DNA of 64,000 bases, from assembly GCA_021463865.1 (NCBI GenBank), contig JAJTXY010000008.1:124001-188000 (forward strand). Reading direction: 5' to 3'. Positions 8,887-16,397 of the stretch are shown piece by piece. A program made the position numbers and the translations under genes. Position 1 is the first letter of the stretch, and every line of letters starts with the position of its first letter. The stretch is from Anaerolineae bacterium. Its GTDB lineage: Bacteria; Chloroflexota; Anaerolineae; Aggregatilineales; J027. The notes under the pieces were generated by a model. The model did not search any database and was not told the origin of the DNA. It saw only the letters and a list, made by a program, of their open reading frames with translations.

Positions 8887-10110
8887 ATGAAACGATTGCT
8901 GCGCCCGTTAATCCTAATGATTATTTTGGCGATCCTTGTCGCGGCATGTACAGAGGATAATTCCAATAAGCCCCGCCCAACGGCAACACTGGGCGAAATT
9001 TTGTGGCAGCGCCCTGCTGAAGTCATCACCGCTGCCAATGCCGAAAAGTTGCAGTTGATCGGTCATTTTGGTGGACACAAAAAGACCGTCTCAGCGATGG
9101 CCTTTTCCAGCGATAATTTACGTCTTGCAACGTCTAGCACCGAAGACAAGCTGGTACAGGTGTGGAATCTGGCAAGTGGTCGGTTGGTACGGGCAATTAC
9201 TGACCTGAACGCCCAGCATTTATTTTTCAGTGCCGATAACAACACGCTCTATACCATAGGCACCGACATGAAGCTGTATGAGTGGAGTTTGTTGGATGAA
9301 ACCCAGCGTTCGGAAGGTATTCAGGGTTCGAGCAATATTGTCGGACCAGTGGCGCAGTCAGCGGATTTAAAGCGTTTAGCGGTGGGTAGCATTGACGGAC
9401 GGCTCTTGGTATTTACGCTCGATCCGTTGGAAGAGGTCGCCCGCACCGATGCTCATTTTTTCCCCGTTCAAGATGTGCTGTTTTCGCCAGACGGCAACAC
9501 GGTGATTACACTGGGTCAGGAAGGCAATATTCGGCTGTGGAAATTTGACACCCTCGAACTTATCCACACTCTTGGTCAGTTCCAGCCAGCACCACAAGAT
9601 ATATCGCTCTCGGCAGATGGTAAGTTGTTGGCCGCGTCATTTGCGGACAGCATCACCATTTGGCAGTTGGATAATGACTATCTGCCGTTGCGTGAATTCG
9701 CTATTCCAGAATTGTCGGCGGGGACACTCGCATTTTCGCCCGACCAGAACATGCTTATTACGACAGGCGATGGAGAATTGGTCAATATCTGGGATGTCAA
9801 TACAGGCGATTTGGTGGCGGGACTGCCCAATCATGACCTGCGGATCGGGGTGGCGGCATTTTCACAAGATAATCAACTGGTACTGACGGGTACAAATGGT
9901 GCCAACCTCTTTTTGTGGAACCTCGCCGCCGCTGAAACCATCCAGCAAGGTAATGCGGAACAACTGCGTGTGCCCAGTGCCCAAATCGCCCCTCAACAAC
10001 TCAGCACCTTAGATGTGTACCGGGCAGCGTGGTCGCCAGATAATAAGATCATAGCAATCAGTGATGCACGCGGGGCCGTTTATGTTTTGGGCATTCCGTC
10101 CGGCGAATAA
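8887..10110 (+). CDS. WD40-repeat lipoprotein
   Basis: The 407-residue protein begins with a lipoprotein signal (hydrophobic stretch 8-20, lipobox LVAAC with Cys21). After a short linker it contains about seven WD40-like repeats; examples are KTVSAMAFSSDNLRLATSS...VQVWNLASG, FPVQDVLFSPDGN...IRLWKF and TLAFSPDQN...VNIWDVNTG. These form a beta-propeller outside the membrane, usually a protein-binding platform. It follows the phosphoesterase by 12 bases. The 3' end overlaps the convergent next gene by 31 bases. No enzymatic function is visible. Confidence 0.88.
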   Translation: MKRLLRPLILMIILAILVAACTEDNSNKPRPTATLGEILWQRPAEVITAANAEKLQLIGHFGGHKKTVSAMAFSSDNLRLATSSTEDKLVQVWNLASGRLVRAITDLNAQHLFFSADNNTLYTIGTDMKLYEWSLLDETQRSEGIQGSSNIVGPVAQSADLKRLAVGSIDGRLLVFTLDPLEEVARTDAHFFPVQDVLFSPDGNTVITLGQEGNIRLWKFDTLELIHTLGQFQPAPQDISLSADGKLLAASFADSITIWQLDNDYLPLREFAIPELSAGTLAFSPDQNMLITTGDGELVNIWDVNTGDLVAGLPNHDLRIGVAAFSQDNQLVLTGTNGANLFLWNLAAAETIQQGNAEQLRVPSAQIAPQQLSTLDVYRAAWSPDNKIIAISDARGAVYVLGIPSGE

Positions 10111-10898
10111 ACAGTTGATCGAGTGGCAGGTCTTAGAATATTGCCGTGAAAGCGAGGGTGGTTGCCTAATCTCAGACGTGGAAATACCCATGCTGTCCAG
10201 ATGCCTAGACCAATCGCAGACAGGGCAATAATCACACCCAACAGCACCGCAACATCGGCGATGGCGTGGTCATATTTTAACAACCCCAAGCGCCGCAGGA
10301 TGTTCCACCAGTCGTGATGGCTGCTGTCCATACCAAACAGCAGGGGTAAATTTCGACTACGGGCATCCCGGATATAAACTGCCATATCCATAAAACTGTG
10401 ACCCACGATCATCCAACAAAATAAGGCGCTGGTGAAATAACGGCGAACTAACAGGCCATAGCTGGCAATCAACAGCCAAAATAAGACCTGCCAGATCGAA
10501 CCGCCTAGAAACATCAGTAATGTACCAAAAGGCGAACAGATGACGTGACCCACTTCATGCGGGAGAATCACGAACGCCCATGTAAAATTGGCCGCCCATC
10601 CCCCACGCGGAACCATTAGATGGTTTAGTAATGGGATAAGACAGACCAACCAAAAAAGCGTTTCGATGATGCCATAGGGTCTGAAGGGGTGAGTTTCGAC
10701 GGCGATTCGGAATTGTTGTAGACGGGCTTGGAAAAACTGGAAAATAATGGGCTTGGGTGGTAGATCACTATCAGGAAAAAGGTCGAGAGGCGGGGCTTGT
10801 AAATCATCCCTAAATCGGCTCCGCCACTCACTGTAAATCCCATAACCAATCAAGACCAATGCGCCGGAAATCACCAAACCCAAGATCGCTATTGTCAT
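10080..10898 (-). CDS. Polytopic membrane protein with HExxH motif (putative metalloprotease)
   Basis: The 272-residue protein has about five hydrophobic segments (near 4-20, 78-93, 100-120, 130-150, 155-172 and 215-238). The zinc-protease motif HEVGH lies at residues 114-118 within a hydrophobic stretch, as in membrane metalloproteases of the M50 type. A later His-Ser-Phe-Met-Asp in a membrane segment near 167 could complete a metal site. No close family is recognised, so protease function is inference from HExxH and topology. The coding end overlaps the WD40 lipoprotein gene tail to tail. Upstream lies mgtC, 11 bases away, probably in the same transcript. Confidence 0.65.
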   Translation of the reverse strand: MTIAILGLVISGALVLIGYGIYSEWRSRFRDDLQAPPLDLFPDSDLPPKPIIFQFFQARLQQFRIAVETHPFRPYGIIETLFWLVCLIPLLNHLMVPRGGWAANFTWAFVILPHEVGHVICSPFGTLLMFLGGSIWQVLFWLLIASYGLLVRRYFTSALFCWMIVGHSFMDMAVYIRDARSRNLPLLFGMDSSHHDWWNILRRLGLLKYDHAIADVAVLLGVIIALSAIGLGIWTAWVFPRLRLGNHPRFHGNILRPATRSTVYSPDGMPKT

Positions 10899-10909
10899 AA
10901 AAATAACCG

Positions 10910-11752
10910 CTATTTGTCGTGCTCATTGAGGTCATGCAACAGCATATCATCTCGCAGTTTTATGTCCATATCGTCATCCGGTTCTAGTGGGGCCTCGATG
11001 CTCTTCAATTTTTGGAAGACGGCCTCATCATCAAAATTTAGAGAGTCGGTGTCCACCTGCTCGATATGTTTGAGGGTCATCAGGCGGTTCACCAAGAGTG
11101 GGATTTGTTGGGCTTTGAGCGAATGATTAAGTTCAATGCGCAGGACGGCACTCATCCCGGGTCCCGGCAGCATAGTCACTCTTTTGATCGGCACACCCAG
11201 CCGATTGAGAGCAACTAGGGTCTTGCCAACGGCCTTGCTATCATTTTTGAGGTAAATATTGAGGTCGTTTTCGTGCTTGCGATCCATCCGTTTTTCCAGC
11301 CGTTCCAGAAAAACGAGGGTAAACAAAATGAGGAAAGTGGCCGTGGTCGCCAATCCGCCCATGCCAACCCCGGTGGTGATGCCAATGCCCGCCGCACACC
11401 ACATACTTGCCGCAGTCGTCAGTCCGCGAACCGTTGTGCCGTGCCGCAAAATCGCACCAGCGCCTAAAAAACCAATCCCTGATACGACATAACTGGCAAG
11501 ACGCATCGGGTCACGGGTGGTTGAAAATTCGGGCAGAGCATAGGCACCCGCCATTGCCATTAAACAAGCGCCTAAGCCGACCAAGATATGAGGGCGAAAA
11601 CCGCTGGAACGCTCATGGTTGGAACGCTCTAGACCGATAATGCCGCATAAGATCAGCGAGAGGAATAATCGCCCAATCAGCACCTCATCAAATTCCCCAA
11701 AAATCGGTTCGAGGCTGTGTGAGAGGCTACTGGCAATGTGCTGAAAATCCAT
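10910..11752 (-). CDS. MgtC/SapB family membrane protein
   Basis: The 280-residue protein has the MgtC signature: ILCGIIGLERS near residue 35, then RPHILVGLGACLMAMAGAY, followed by RLASYVVSGIGFLGAGAILRHG and VRGLTTAASMWCAAGIGITTG. These form several membrane helices. The C-terminal 110 residues are a soluble, ACT-like regulatory tail. MgtC proteins are linked to survival in low Mg2+ and to control of ATP synthase or P-type ATPases in pathogens; the role here is unknown. An upstream ATG at 11812 would add 20 residues, but the ATG at 11752 has an AAGGG site and starts where family similarity starts. Confidence 0.88.
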   Translation of the reverse strand: MDFQHIASSLSHSLEPIFGEFDEVLIGRLFLSLILCGIIGLERSNHERSSGFRPHILVGLGACLMAMAGAYALPEFSTTRDPMRLASYVVSGIGFLGAGAILRHGTTVRGLTTAASMWCAAGIGITTGVGMGGLATTATFLILFTLVFLERLEKRMDRKHENDLNIYLKNDSKAVGKTLVALNRLGVPIKRVTMLPGPGMSAVLRIELNHSLKAQQIPLLVNRLMTLKHIEQVDTDSLNFDDEAVFQKLKSIEAPLEPDDDMDIKLRDDMLLHDLNEHDK

Positions 11753-11851
11753 TAAGCGACCCTTCAAATCCAAACGAGGAATTCCACAAAATAAAAACAC
11801 CGCTTGCCTCATTATAAGACAAACGGTGTCAAGTTAAAAGAAATTTAAATT

Positions 11852-13024
11852 TTAGTTACGGAACAGTTCGCGCACGATGATATTACGCTGGATTTCGCTC
11901 GTGCCTTCGTAGATTTGGAAAACCTTGACATCGCGCATCAATTTTTCGACGGGATATTCCTTCATAAAGCCATAACCGCCAAAGACCTGCACGGCCTCGA
12001 CAGTGGCTTTCATGGCGGTGTCGGCGGCAAAGGCTTTGGCAAAGGAGGCGTATTTGGTGTTGGAGACGCCGCTGTCAATAATCGAGGCGGCACGCCATGT
12101 CAGCAACCGGGCCGCTTCGACATTCATGGCAATATCGGCGATTTTGTGACCGACGGCCTGATGTTCATAAATCGGCACCCCAAAAGTTTCGCGCTCACGG
12201 GCATACTTGACACATTCATCTAAGGCACGTTGGGCTACACCGACTGCCCCAGCGGCGACGGGAGGACGACTCTTGTCGAATACTTTCATGGCGGTGTAGA
12301 AGCCCATGCCATCCTTGCCACCAAGCAAATTGGCGGCGGGGACTTCAACATCTTCAAAGGTGATTTCGGCGGTATCGGCACAGCGCTGACCGAGTTTGTC
12401 AAAGTGCTTGCTGACACTGACACCAGCGGAGGCTTTTTCGACCACAAACACCCCTAGTCCTTTGTGACCAGCGGCGGGATCGGTGACGGCAAAGACGGTA
12501 TAGAAGTCGGCAATGTTGGCGTTGGAAATAAAGGTTTTGCTGCCATTCATGATGTAAACGTCACCGCGTTTTTCGGCACGGGTACGCATCCCAACGACAT
12601 TGGAGCCTGCACCGGGTTCAGTGACGGCATAGGCGGCCATTTGACCATCTACGATACGACCTAGCCATTCCTTCTTTTGGGCATCCGTTCCGGCGATGGA
12701 AATGGGCAGGGAAGCGAGATTGTTGATCGTCAGGGCGGTGCTGATACCCGAACAACCCCACGCCAGTTCTTCCCCGACAATACATTCCTCGAGGACGCTG
12801 GCCCCAATCCCGCCATATTCTTCGGGGATATTGAGGGTGAGCAGGCCAAGTTCACGGGCTTTGTGGGCGATTTCCCAAGGGTATTCGGCGGTACGATCAT
12901 AATGTTCGGCCTTTGGCGCGATCTCGTTGCGGGCAAAATCGCGGGCGACCTGTTGGAGCATTTTTTGTTCTTCTGTTAAATCAAAAGAGACACCAGCAAT
13001 TGTTGGCGTTACCGGGTGGGCCAT
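11852..13024 (-). CDS. Acyl-CoA dehydrogenase (second copy)
   Basis: This 390-residue acyl-CoA dehydrogenase starts its conserved part at SFDLTEEQKMLQQVARDFA. It has AVTEPGAGSNVVGM near residues 135-148, the central FISNA segment near 170, and the C-terminal KVFQIYEGTSEIQRNI near 370-385. It would use FAD to make a trans-2-enoyl-CoA. It is only moderately similar to the copy at 4921, so substrate range probably differs. It has its own promoter, with a perfect inverted repeat overlapping the predicted transcription start. That suggests a dedicated repressor, probably one responding to an acyl-CoA or fatty acid (inference). Confidence 0.93.
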   Translation of the reverse strand: MAHPVTPTIAGVSFDLTEEQKMLQQVARDFARNEIAPKAEHYDRTAEYPWEIAHKARELGLLTLNIPEEYGGIGASVLEECIVGEELAWGCSGISTALTINNLASLPISIAGTDAQKKEWLGRIVDGQMAAYAVTEPGAGSNVVGMRTRAEKRGDVYIMNGSKTFISNANIADFYTVFAVTDPAAGHKGLGVFVVEKASAGVSVSKHFDKLGQRCADTAEITFEDVEVPAANLLGGKDGMGFYTAMKVFDKSRPPVAAGAVGVAQRALDECVKYARERETFGVPIYEHQAVGHKIADIAMNVEAARLLTWRAASIIDSGVSNTKYASFAKAFAADTAMKATVEAVQVFGGYGFMKEYPVEKLMRDVKVFQIYEGTSEIQRNIIVRELFRN

Positions 13025-13049
13025 TATTTAAACTCCATCCACTCTAGCG

Positions 13050-13071
13050 TAATCAAACGGTGATTTGATTA
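13050..13071 (-). promoter_or_regulatory. Inverted repeat operator TAATCAAA-N6-TTTGATTA
   Basis: Perfect 8-base arms separated by 6 bases cover the predicted start of transcription of the acyl-CoA dehydrogenase gene. A third copy of the half-site TTTGATTA lies at 13108-13115, upstream of the -35. This spacing fits a dimeric repressor, perhaps TetR-like. No regulator gene is adjacent. Confidence 0.55.
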
Positions 13072-13072
13072 A

Positions 13073-13100
13073 ATTATACTCAAAATTCCAAAATATCCAA
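13073..13100 (-). promoter_or_regulatory. Sigma-70 promoter of acyl-CoA dehydrogenase gene
   Basis: Reading on the minus strand, TTGGAT (13100-13095), a 16-base spacer and a perfect TATAAT (13078-13073) lie about 50 bases before the ATG. Confidence 0.6.
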
Positions 13101-13143
13101 ATGGAAATTTGATTAATGCAGGACGCCGAAAATAGACTAAATA

Positions 13144-13170
13144 AAAAGGACGGGGGTAAACCGTCCTTTT
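13144..13170 (-). terminator. Rho-independent terminator of the SH3/TIG protein gene
   Basis: AAAAGGACGG and CCGTCCTTTT form a perfect 10-base stem with a 7-base loop and flanking A/T runs on both sides. It starts 18 bases beyond the stop codon at 13189. Confidence 0.85.
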
Positions 13171-13188
13171 AGATGGAGAAGATGTGCG

Positions 13189-14667
13189 TTAGGGGACAAA
13201 GGTGAAAGGTGTCACCGCCGAAATAGACTGATTGCTGGCTACCGTAACCACCACCTGTAAAGCCGTGTCCGTAATGGGGGTGCCATTTGTCCACTGGCTT
13301 GGAACGGTAAAGGGTGTCGTGAATGCACCGGAGCTATTGGTCGTGACTGTCAGATAAGGGCTGGAAATGAACCCCGCACTCGACAGGCCCAAACGAATTT
13401 CGACGGTGGTATTGGCCGGGAAGTTTGTTCCACTGACGGCAATATCGGTTCCTGCTTCGGCTGAAGTTGGATTAATGCTGATGACTGGATTCGCCACAGC
13501 GGGTTGATAGGTAAAGGCTTCGGAATCTACATAGCTTGTGCCGTCCACTAATGCTACGACCTGCAAATTGGTCTGGGTGATGGTGCTGTTATCCGGCCAC
13601 TTGGAGGGCATAGTAAAAGAGGTGGCGAATGTGCCTGAGCCTGAAGTGACGGCAGTGGTGTAGGGCGTCGTCAGGAAATCGGTGCTGGTGATGGCTAGGC
13701 GAATACTAACACTGAGCGATGGCGGGAAGCCTGTACCGGATACATTGATGACTGTACCCGCTGGCCCACTGTTGGGACTGATGGCAATCACAGGGGTATA
13801 GGTTTGCGCCGCCGTATAGTTGACAGTCGTCAATGCACCGACACCGTTGGTTGCCGTCACGCTGATAATCACTGGCCCGGTAGGAATGGTTGTACCATTG
13901 GGCCATTGGGCGGGCATCTTCAGGGTAGTGGAGAAGCGACCACTTGAATCTGTCAAAGCGGTAGCCAACACATTGGGGAAGACACTGAGATTGCTTGGCC
14001 CAATGTAAACATAAACTTGGGTGGAGGCCGGATAACCTGTGCCGTTGAGGGCAATCTGGGTATCTTTGACGACGCTGGTGGGGTTGGCCGTCACTTGGGG
14101 GACGGTTGGCGTTGGTTCGGTGACAGGCAGGCTGCCCAATGCAACGTTGGCACGAATATAGCTGGTATTCACCCAACCCACCGTGCCGCTGACCAAACGA
14201 ATTTGCACCCATGTGGAAGCATTGTTACGCCCAATCAAACCCACCAATTGATTTAATCCAATGGTTTGCACAATGCCATATTCCGTCCCCGGCCCCGAAC
14301 GAACATTTAGGGTTGTCGTATTGGTGACATAAGCGGCTGGCCCAGAATTGGATGGGAAAGTTGGCTGAATCACGGGTGGGGGATTGTTGTTATTGCCGCC
14401 GCTCGAAAATGGTGTAGCCGAGGGCCGCAGGGTCTGAGTCGGCTGTGCGGTTGGGAAAACTTGAGATGTGGATTGGGTCGGGAAGACAAATGGGGTTGGA
14501 TTCGCAACCGATTGAGGGTCTTCGTCGTCGCCCCCACTTGCCAACAAATAGATGACCAAAACCCCTGAACAAATGAGGCAGGTCAAGCCAATGATGACCG
14601 CCCCAATAATCCCCCATTGCAGATTTGGACTGATTTGCTGTCCTGTTACGGGAGGTTGATTACCCAT
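13189..14667 (-). CDS. Membrane-anchored surface protein with SH3-like domain and Ig/TIG-like repeats
   Basis: The 492-residue protein has one membrane helix near residues 18-45 and then a Thr/Pro/Ser-rich spacer. A bacterial SH3-like domain follows at about 112-172 (TTTLNVRSGPGTEYGIVQTI, ending VGWVNTSYI). It then carries three tandem Ig-like repeats of 80-95 residues, each with a variant of NPTSAEAGTDIAVSGTNFPA followed by a segment ending in PSQWTNGT or similar. The bulk lies outside the cell. SH3b domains often bind cell-wall or surface polymers, and the repeats act as spacers or adhesion modules. The strong terminator directly behind it suggests a single-gene unit. Confidence 0.8.
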   Translation of the reverse strand: MGNQPPVTGQQISPNLQWGIIGAVIIGLTCLICSGVLVIYLLASGGDDEDPQSVANPTPFVFPTQSTSQVFPTAQPTQTLRPSATPFSSGGNNNNPPPVIQPTFPSNSGPAAYVTNTTTLNVRSGPGTEYGIVQTIGLNQLVGLIGRNNASTWVQIRLVSGTVGWVNTSYIRANVALGSLPVTEPTPTVPQVTANPTSVVKDTQIALNGTGYPASTQVYVYIGPSNLSVFPNVLATALTDSSGRFSTTLKMPAQWPNGTTIPTGPVIISVTATNGVGALTTVNYTAAQTYTPVIAISPNSGPAGTVINVSGTGFPPSLSVSIRLAITSTDFLTTPYTTAVTSGSGTFATSFTMPSKWPDNSTITQTNLQVVALVDGTSYVDSEAFTYQPAVANPVISINPTSAEAGTDIAVSGTNFPANTTVEIRLGLSSAGFISSPYLTVTTNSSGAFTTPFTVPSQWTNGTPITDTALQVVVTVASNQSISAVTPFTFVP

Positions 14668-14836
14668 GAGATTGAATCCTTTGATCTATAAAGATCATTG
14701 ATGATGACTGTGCTGTGACAGATTTCACTTTAGGCGTCCGGTGTTACGGCCATATGACAAGGGCGTATCAGCCATGTAACCACATGTTACGAGATTGACA
14801 CAGATACTTCATGCCGCAACGGATACGCTCGTTCGG

Positions 14837-15628
14837 CTATTGACCCGTGAATTTCGGCTCACGTTTTTCATTAAAGGCGGTTATGCCTTCCAGCGCGTCT
14901 TTGGTATTGCTGGCAGCGTGCTGCAATTGGGCTTCCATATCCAATGTTTCGGCAAGGGTCTGATCCCATGTGCCATTTAAGAGGCGTTTAGTCAAGCCAA
15001 TGGCACGGGTGGGCATGGTAGCGAATTTTACAGCTAGGGTACGGGCCTGCTCCATTAGGGCATCGTGTTCGACGACGGATGTGCATAAATTCAGATCAAG
15101 GGCCTGTTGGGGTGAGACACGATTTTTGCCATCGGCCAGCATCATCAATTCAAAGGCTTTGGCTTGACCCACAAGGCGAGGCAGGTGGTAATCAATGCCT
15201 GTATCGGGAACGAGGCCGATTCCCACAAAGGCGGCAAAAACGAAACTGGCCTTGTCGGAGAGGATACGTAGATCACAGGCCAGCGCGACACCTGCTCCCG
15301 CTCCCGCCACAACCCCATTAATCGCGGCGATAATGGGTTTTTCGAGGTTGCGCATTGTCAAAACCAGCGGGTTGTATTTGGAACGGACATGCTCCATAAA
15401 GCCTTTTTCAACACTTTCAGCATCACCCAAGTCTTGCCCAGAGCAAAACGCTTTGCCTGCCCCGGTGATAATGACGGCCCGCACGGCGGCATCACGGGTA
15501 ATTTGCTTAAAGGCATCGCTGATTTCGTACAGCATCTTGGCAGAAAAGGCATTATATTTTTCAGGGCGATTGAGGGTGATGGTCGCCACGCCATCGGCAA
15601 CCTCGTATAGGATGTTTTCGTAGGTCAT
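14837..15628 (-). CDS. Enoyl-CoA hydratase/isomerase family protein
   Basis: The 263-residue protein is a crotonase-family enzyme: VATITLNRPEKYNAFS near residues 14-29, the first oxyanion-hole segment GAGKAFCSGQDLGD near 56-69, and the second, INGVVAGAGAGVALACDLRI near 104-123. The FVGIGLVPDTG segment near 140 carries a Pro-Asp pair seen in PaaG-like members rather than the classical hydratase Glu. It likely hydrates or isomerises a 2-enoyl-CoA or acts in an aromatic/branched-acid route. It lies near two acyl-CoA dehydrogenase genes and may serve with them, though it is transcribed separately. Start ATG at 15628. Confidence 0.88.
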   Translation of the reverse strand: MTYENILYEVADGVATITLNRPEKYNAFSAKMLYEISDAFKQITRDAAVRAVIITGAGKAFCSGQDLGDAESVEKGFMEHVRSKYNPLVLTMRNLEKPIIAAINGVVAGAGAGVALACDLRILSDKASFVFAAFVGIGLVPDTGIDYHLPRLVGQAKAFELMMLADGKNRVSPQQALDLNLCTSVVEHDALMEQARTLAVKFATMPTRAIGLTKRLLNGTWDQTLAETLDMEAQLQHAASNTKDALEGITAFNEKREPKFTGQ

Positions 15629-15647
15629 AGGGATGCAAATTTGCCTT

Positions 15648-16211
15648 TCAATGTAAATTAAAAACTGCTAGGAAAAATTCGTGCAACTTTTCTGCCCATT
15701 CGATAAGTAGTTGCCGGTCATCTTTTTCACGACCAACAGCATTCCAAGCTAGGATATGATTTTCAAATGAGCCGGGAACATGCAGATACCAAGCCTCGCC
15801 ATCAATCGCCATACTGCGCTCGGTTTTGGGCAAGGGAATTTGAAGCCGTTGATCGAACAAAGGGTAAAAAACTGATTTTTCAATATTCGCCTCAGCTATG
15901 GAAAGCGTCGGGGTAGTGTGCCAGCCTTTTCTAAGCCCTTCCATAGGGTCAAAAAAACGATGGAAGTCACCCGGTCTATCCCATATTACTTGACGGACAA
16001 ATAAATTATGGCTCTCAAAAATCACCCATGAGACATATTTGAAAAAGGCAGGGTAGATAGATAACCGCATGAGGAAATGAGAGGCTTCCGATGAGGGAAT
16101 AATATCCTTCAAAGCCGCATATGCCTGCTGCTGCAAAAGAGCAAATTCGGCTTGACGTGCCTCTATTGGCATATGACCCCCTTGAACTCTCTGTTCACTC
16201 CAAACAATCAT
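15648..16211 (-). CDS. Hypothetical protein, no family recognised
   Basis: A 187-residue soluble protein with no signal peptide or membrane segment. It is rich in aromatic residues (many Phe, Trp and Tyr, for example in HLFVRQVIWDRPGDFHRFFD-like segments). An internal Met at residue 14 (MPIEARQAEF) could be the true start. It has the composition of a real globular protein and lies 19 bases upstream of the enoyl-CoA hydratase gene on the same strand, so the two are probably co-transcribed. I do not recognise a fold or function. Confidence 0.65.
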   Translation of the reverse strand: MIVWSEQRVQGGHMPIEARQAEFALLQQQAYAALKDIIPSSEASHFLMRLSIYPAFFKYVSWVIFESHNLFVRQVIWDRPGDFHRFFDPMEGLRKGWHTTPTLSIAEANIEKSVFYPLFDQRLQIPLPKTERSMAIDGEAWYLHVPGSFENHILAWNAVGREKDDRQLLIEWAEKLHEFFLAVFNLH

Positions 16212-16397
16212 AACACCCGAATTAGATTACCAAAAATTTACCAAGAAATAACGCTTGAAAAATCCGGTTAAATTGCCAATAATGCGTGCCGCCATTGCCC
16301 AGTTCGTTTATGATTTATTTCAACGTAGGATTAACGTTTCTTCCAGCGAGCCGGTTGGCATGGTACAATAATGAGGTAGTTTAATTCAAAAGGATAT

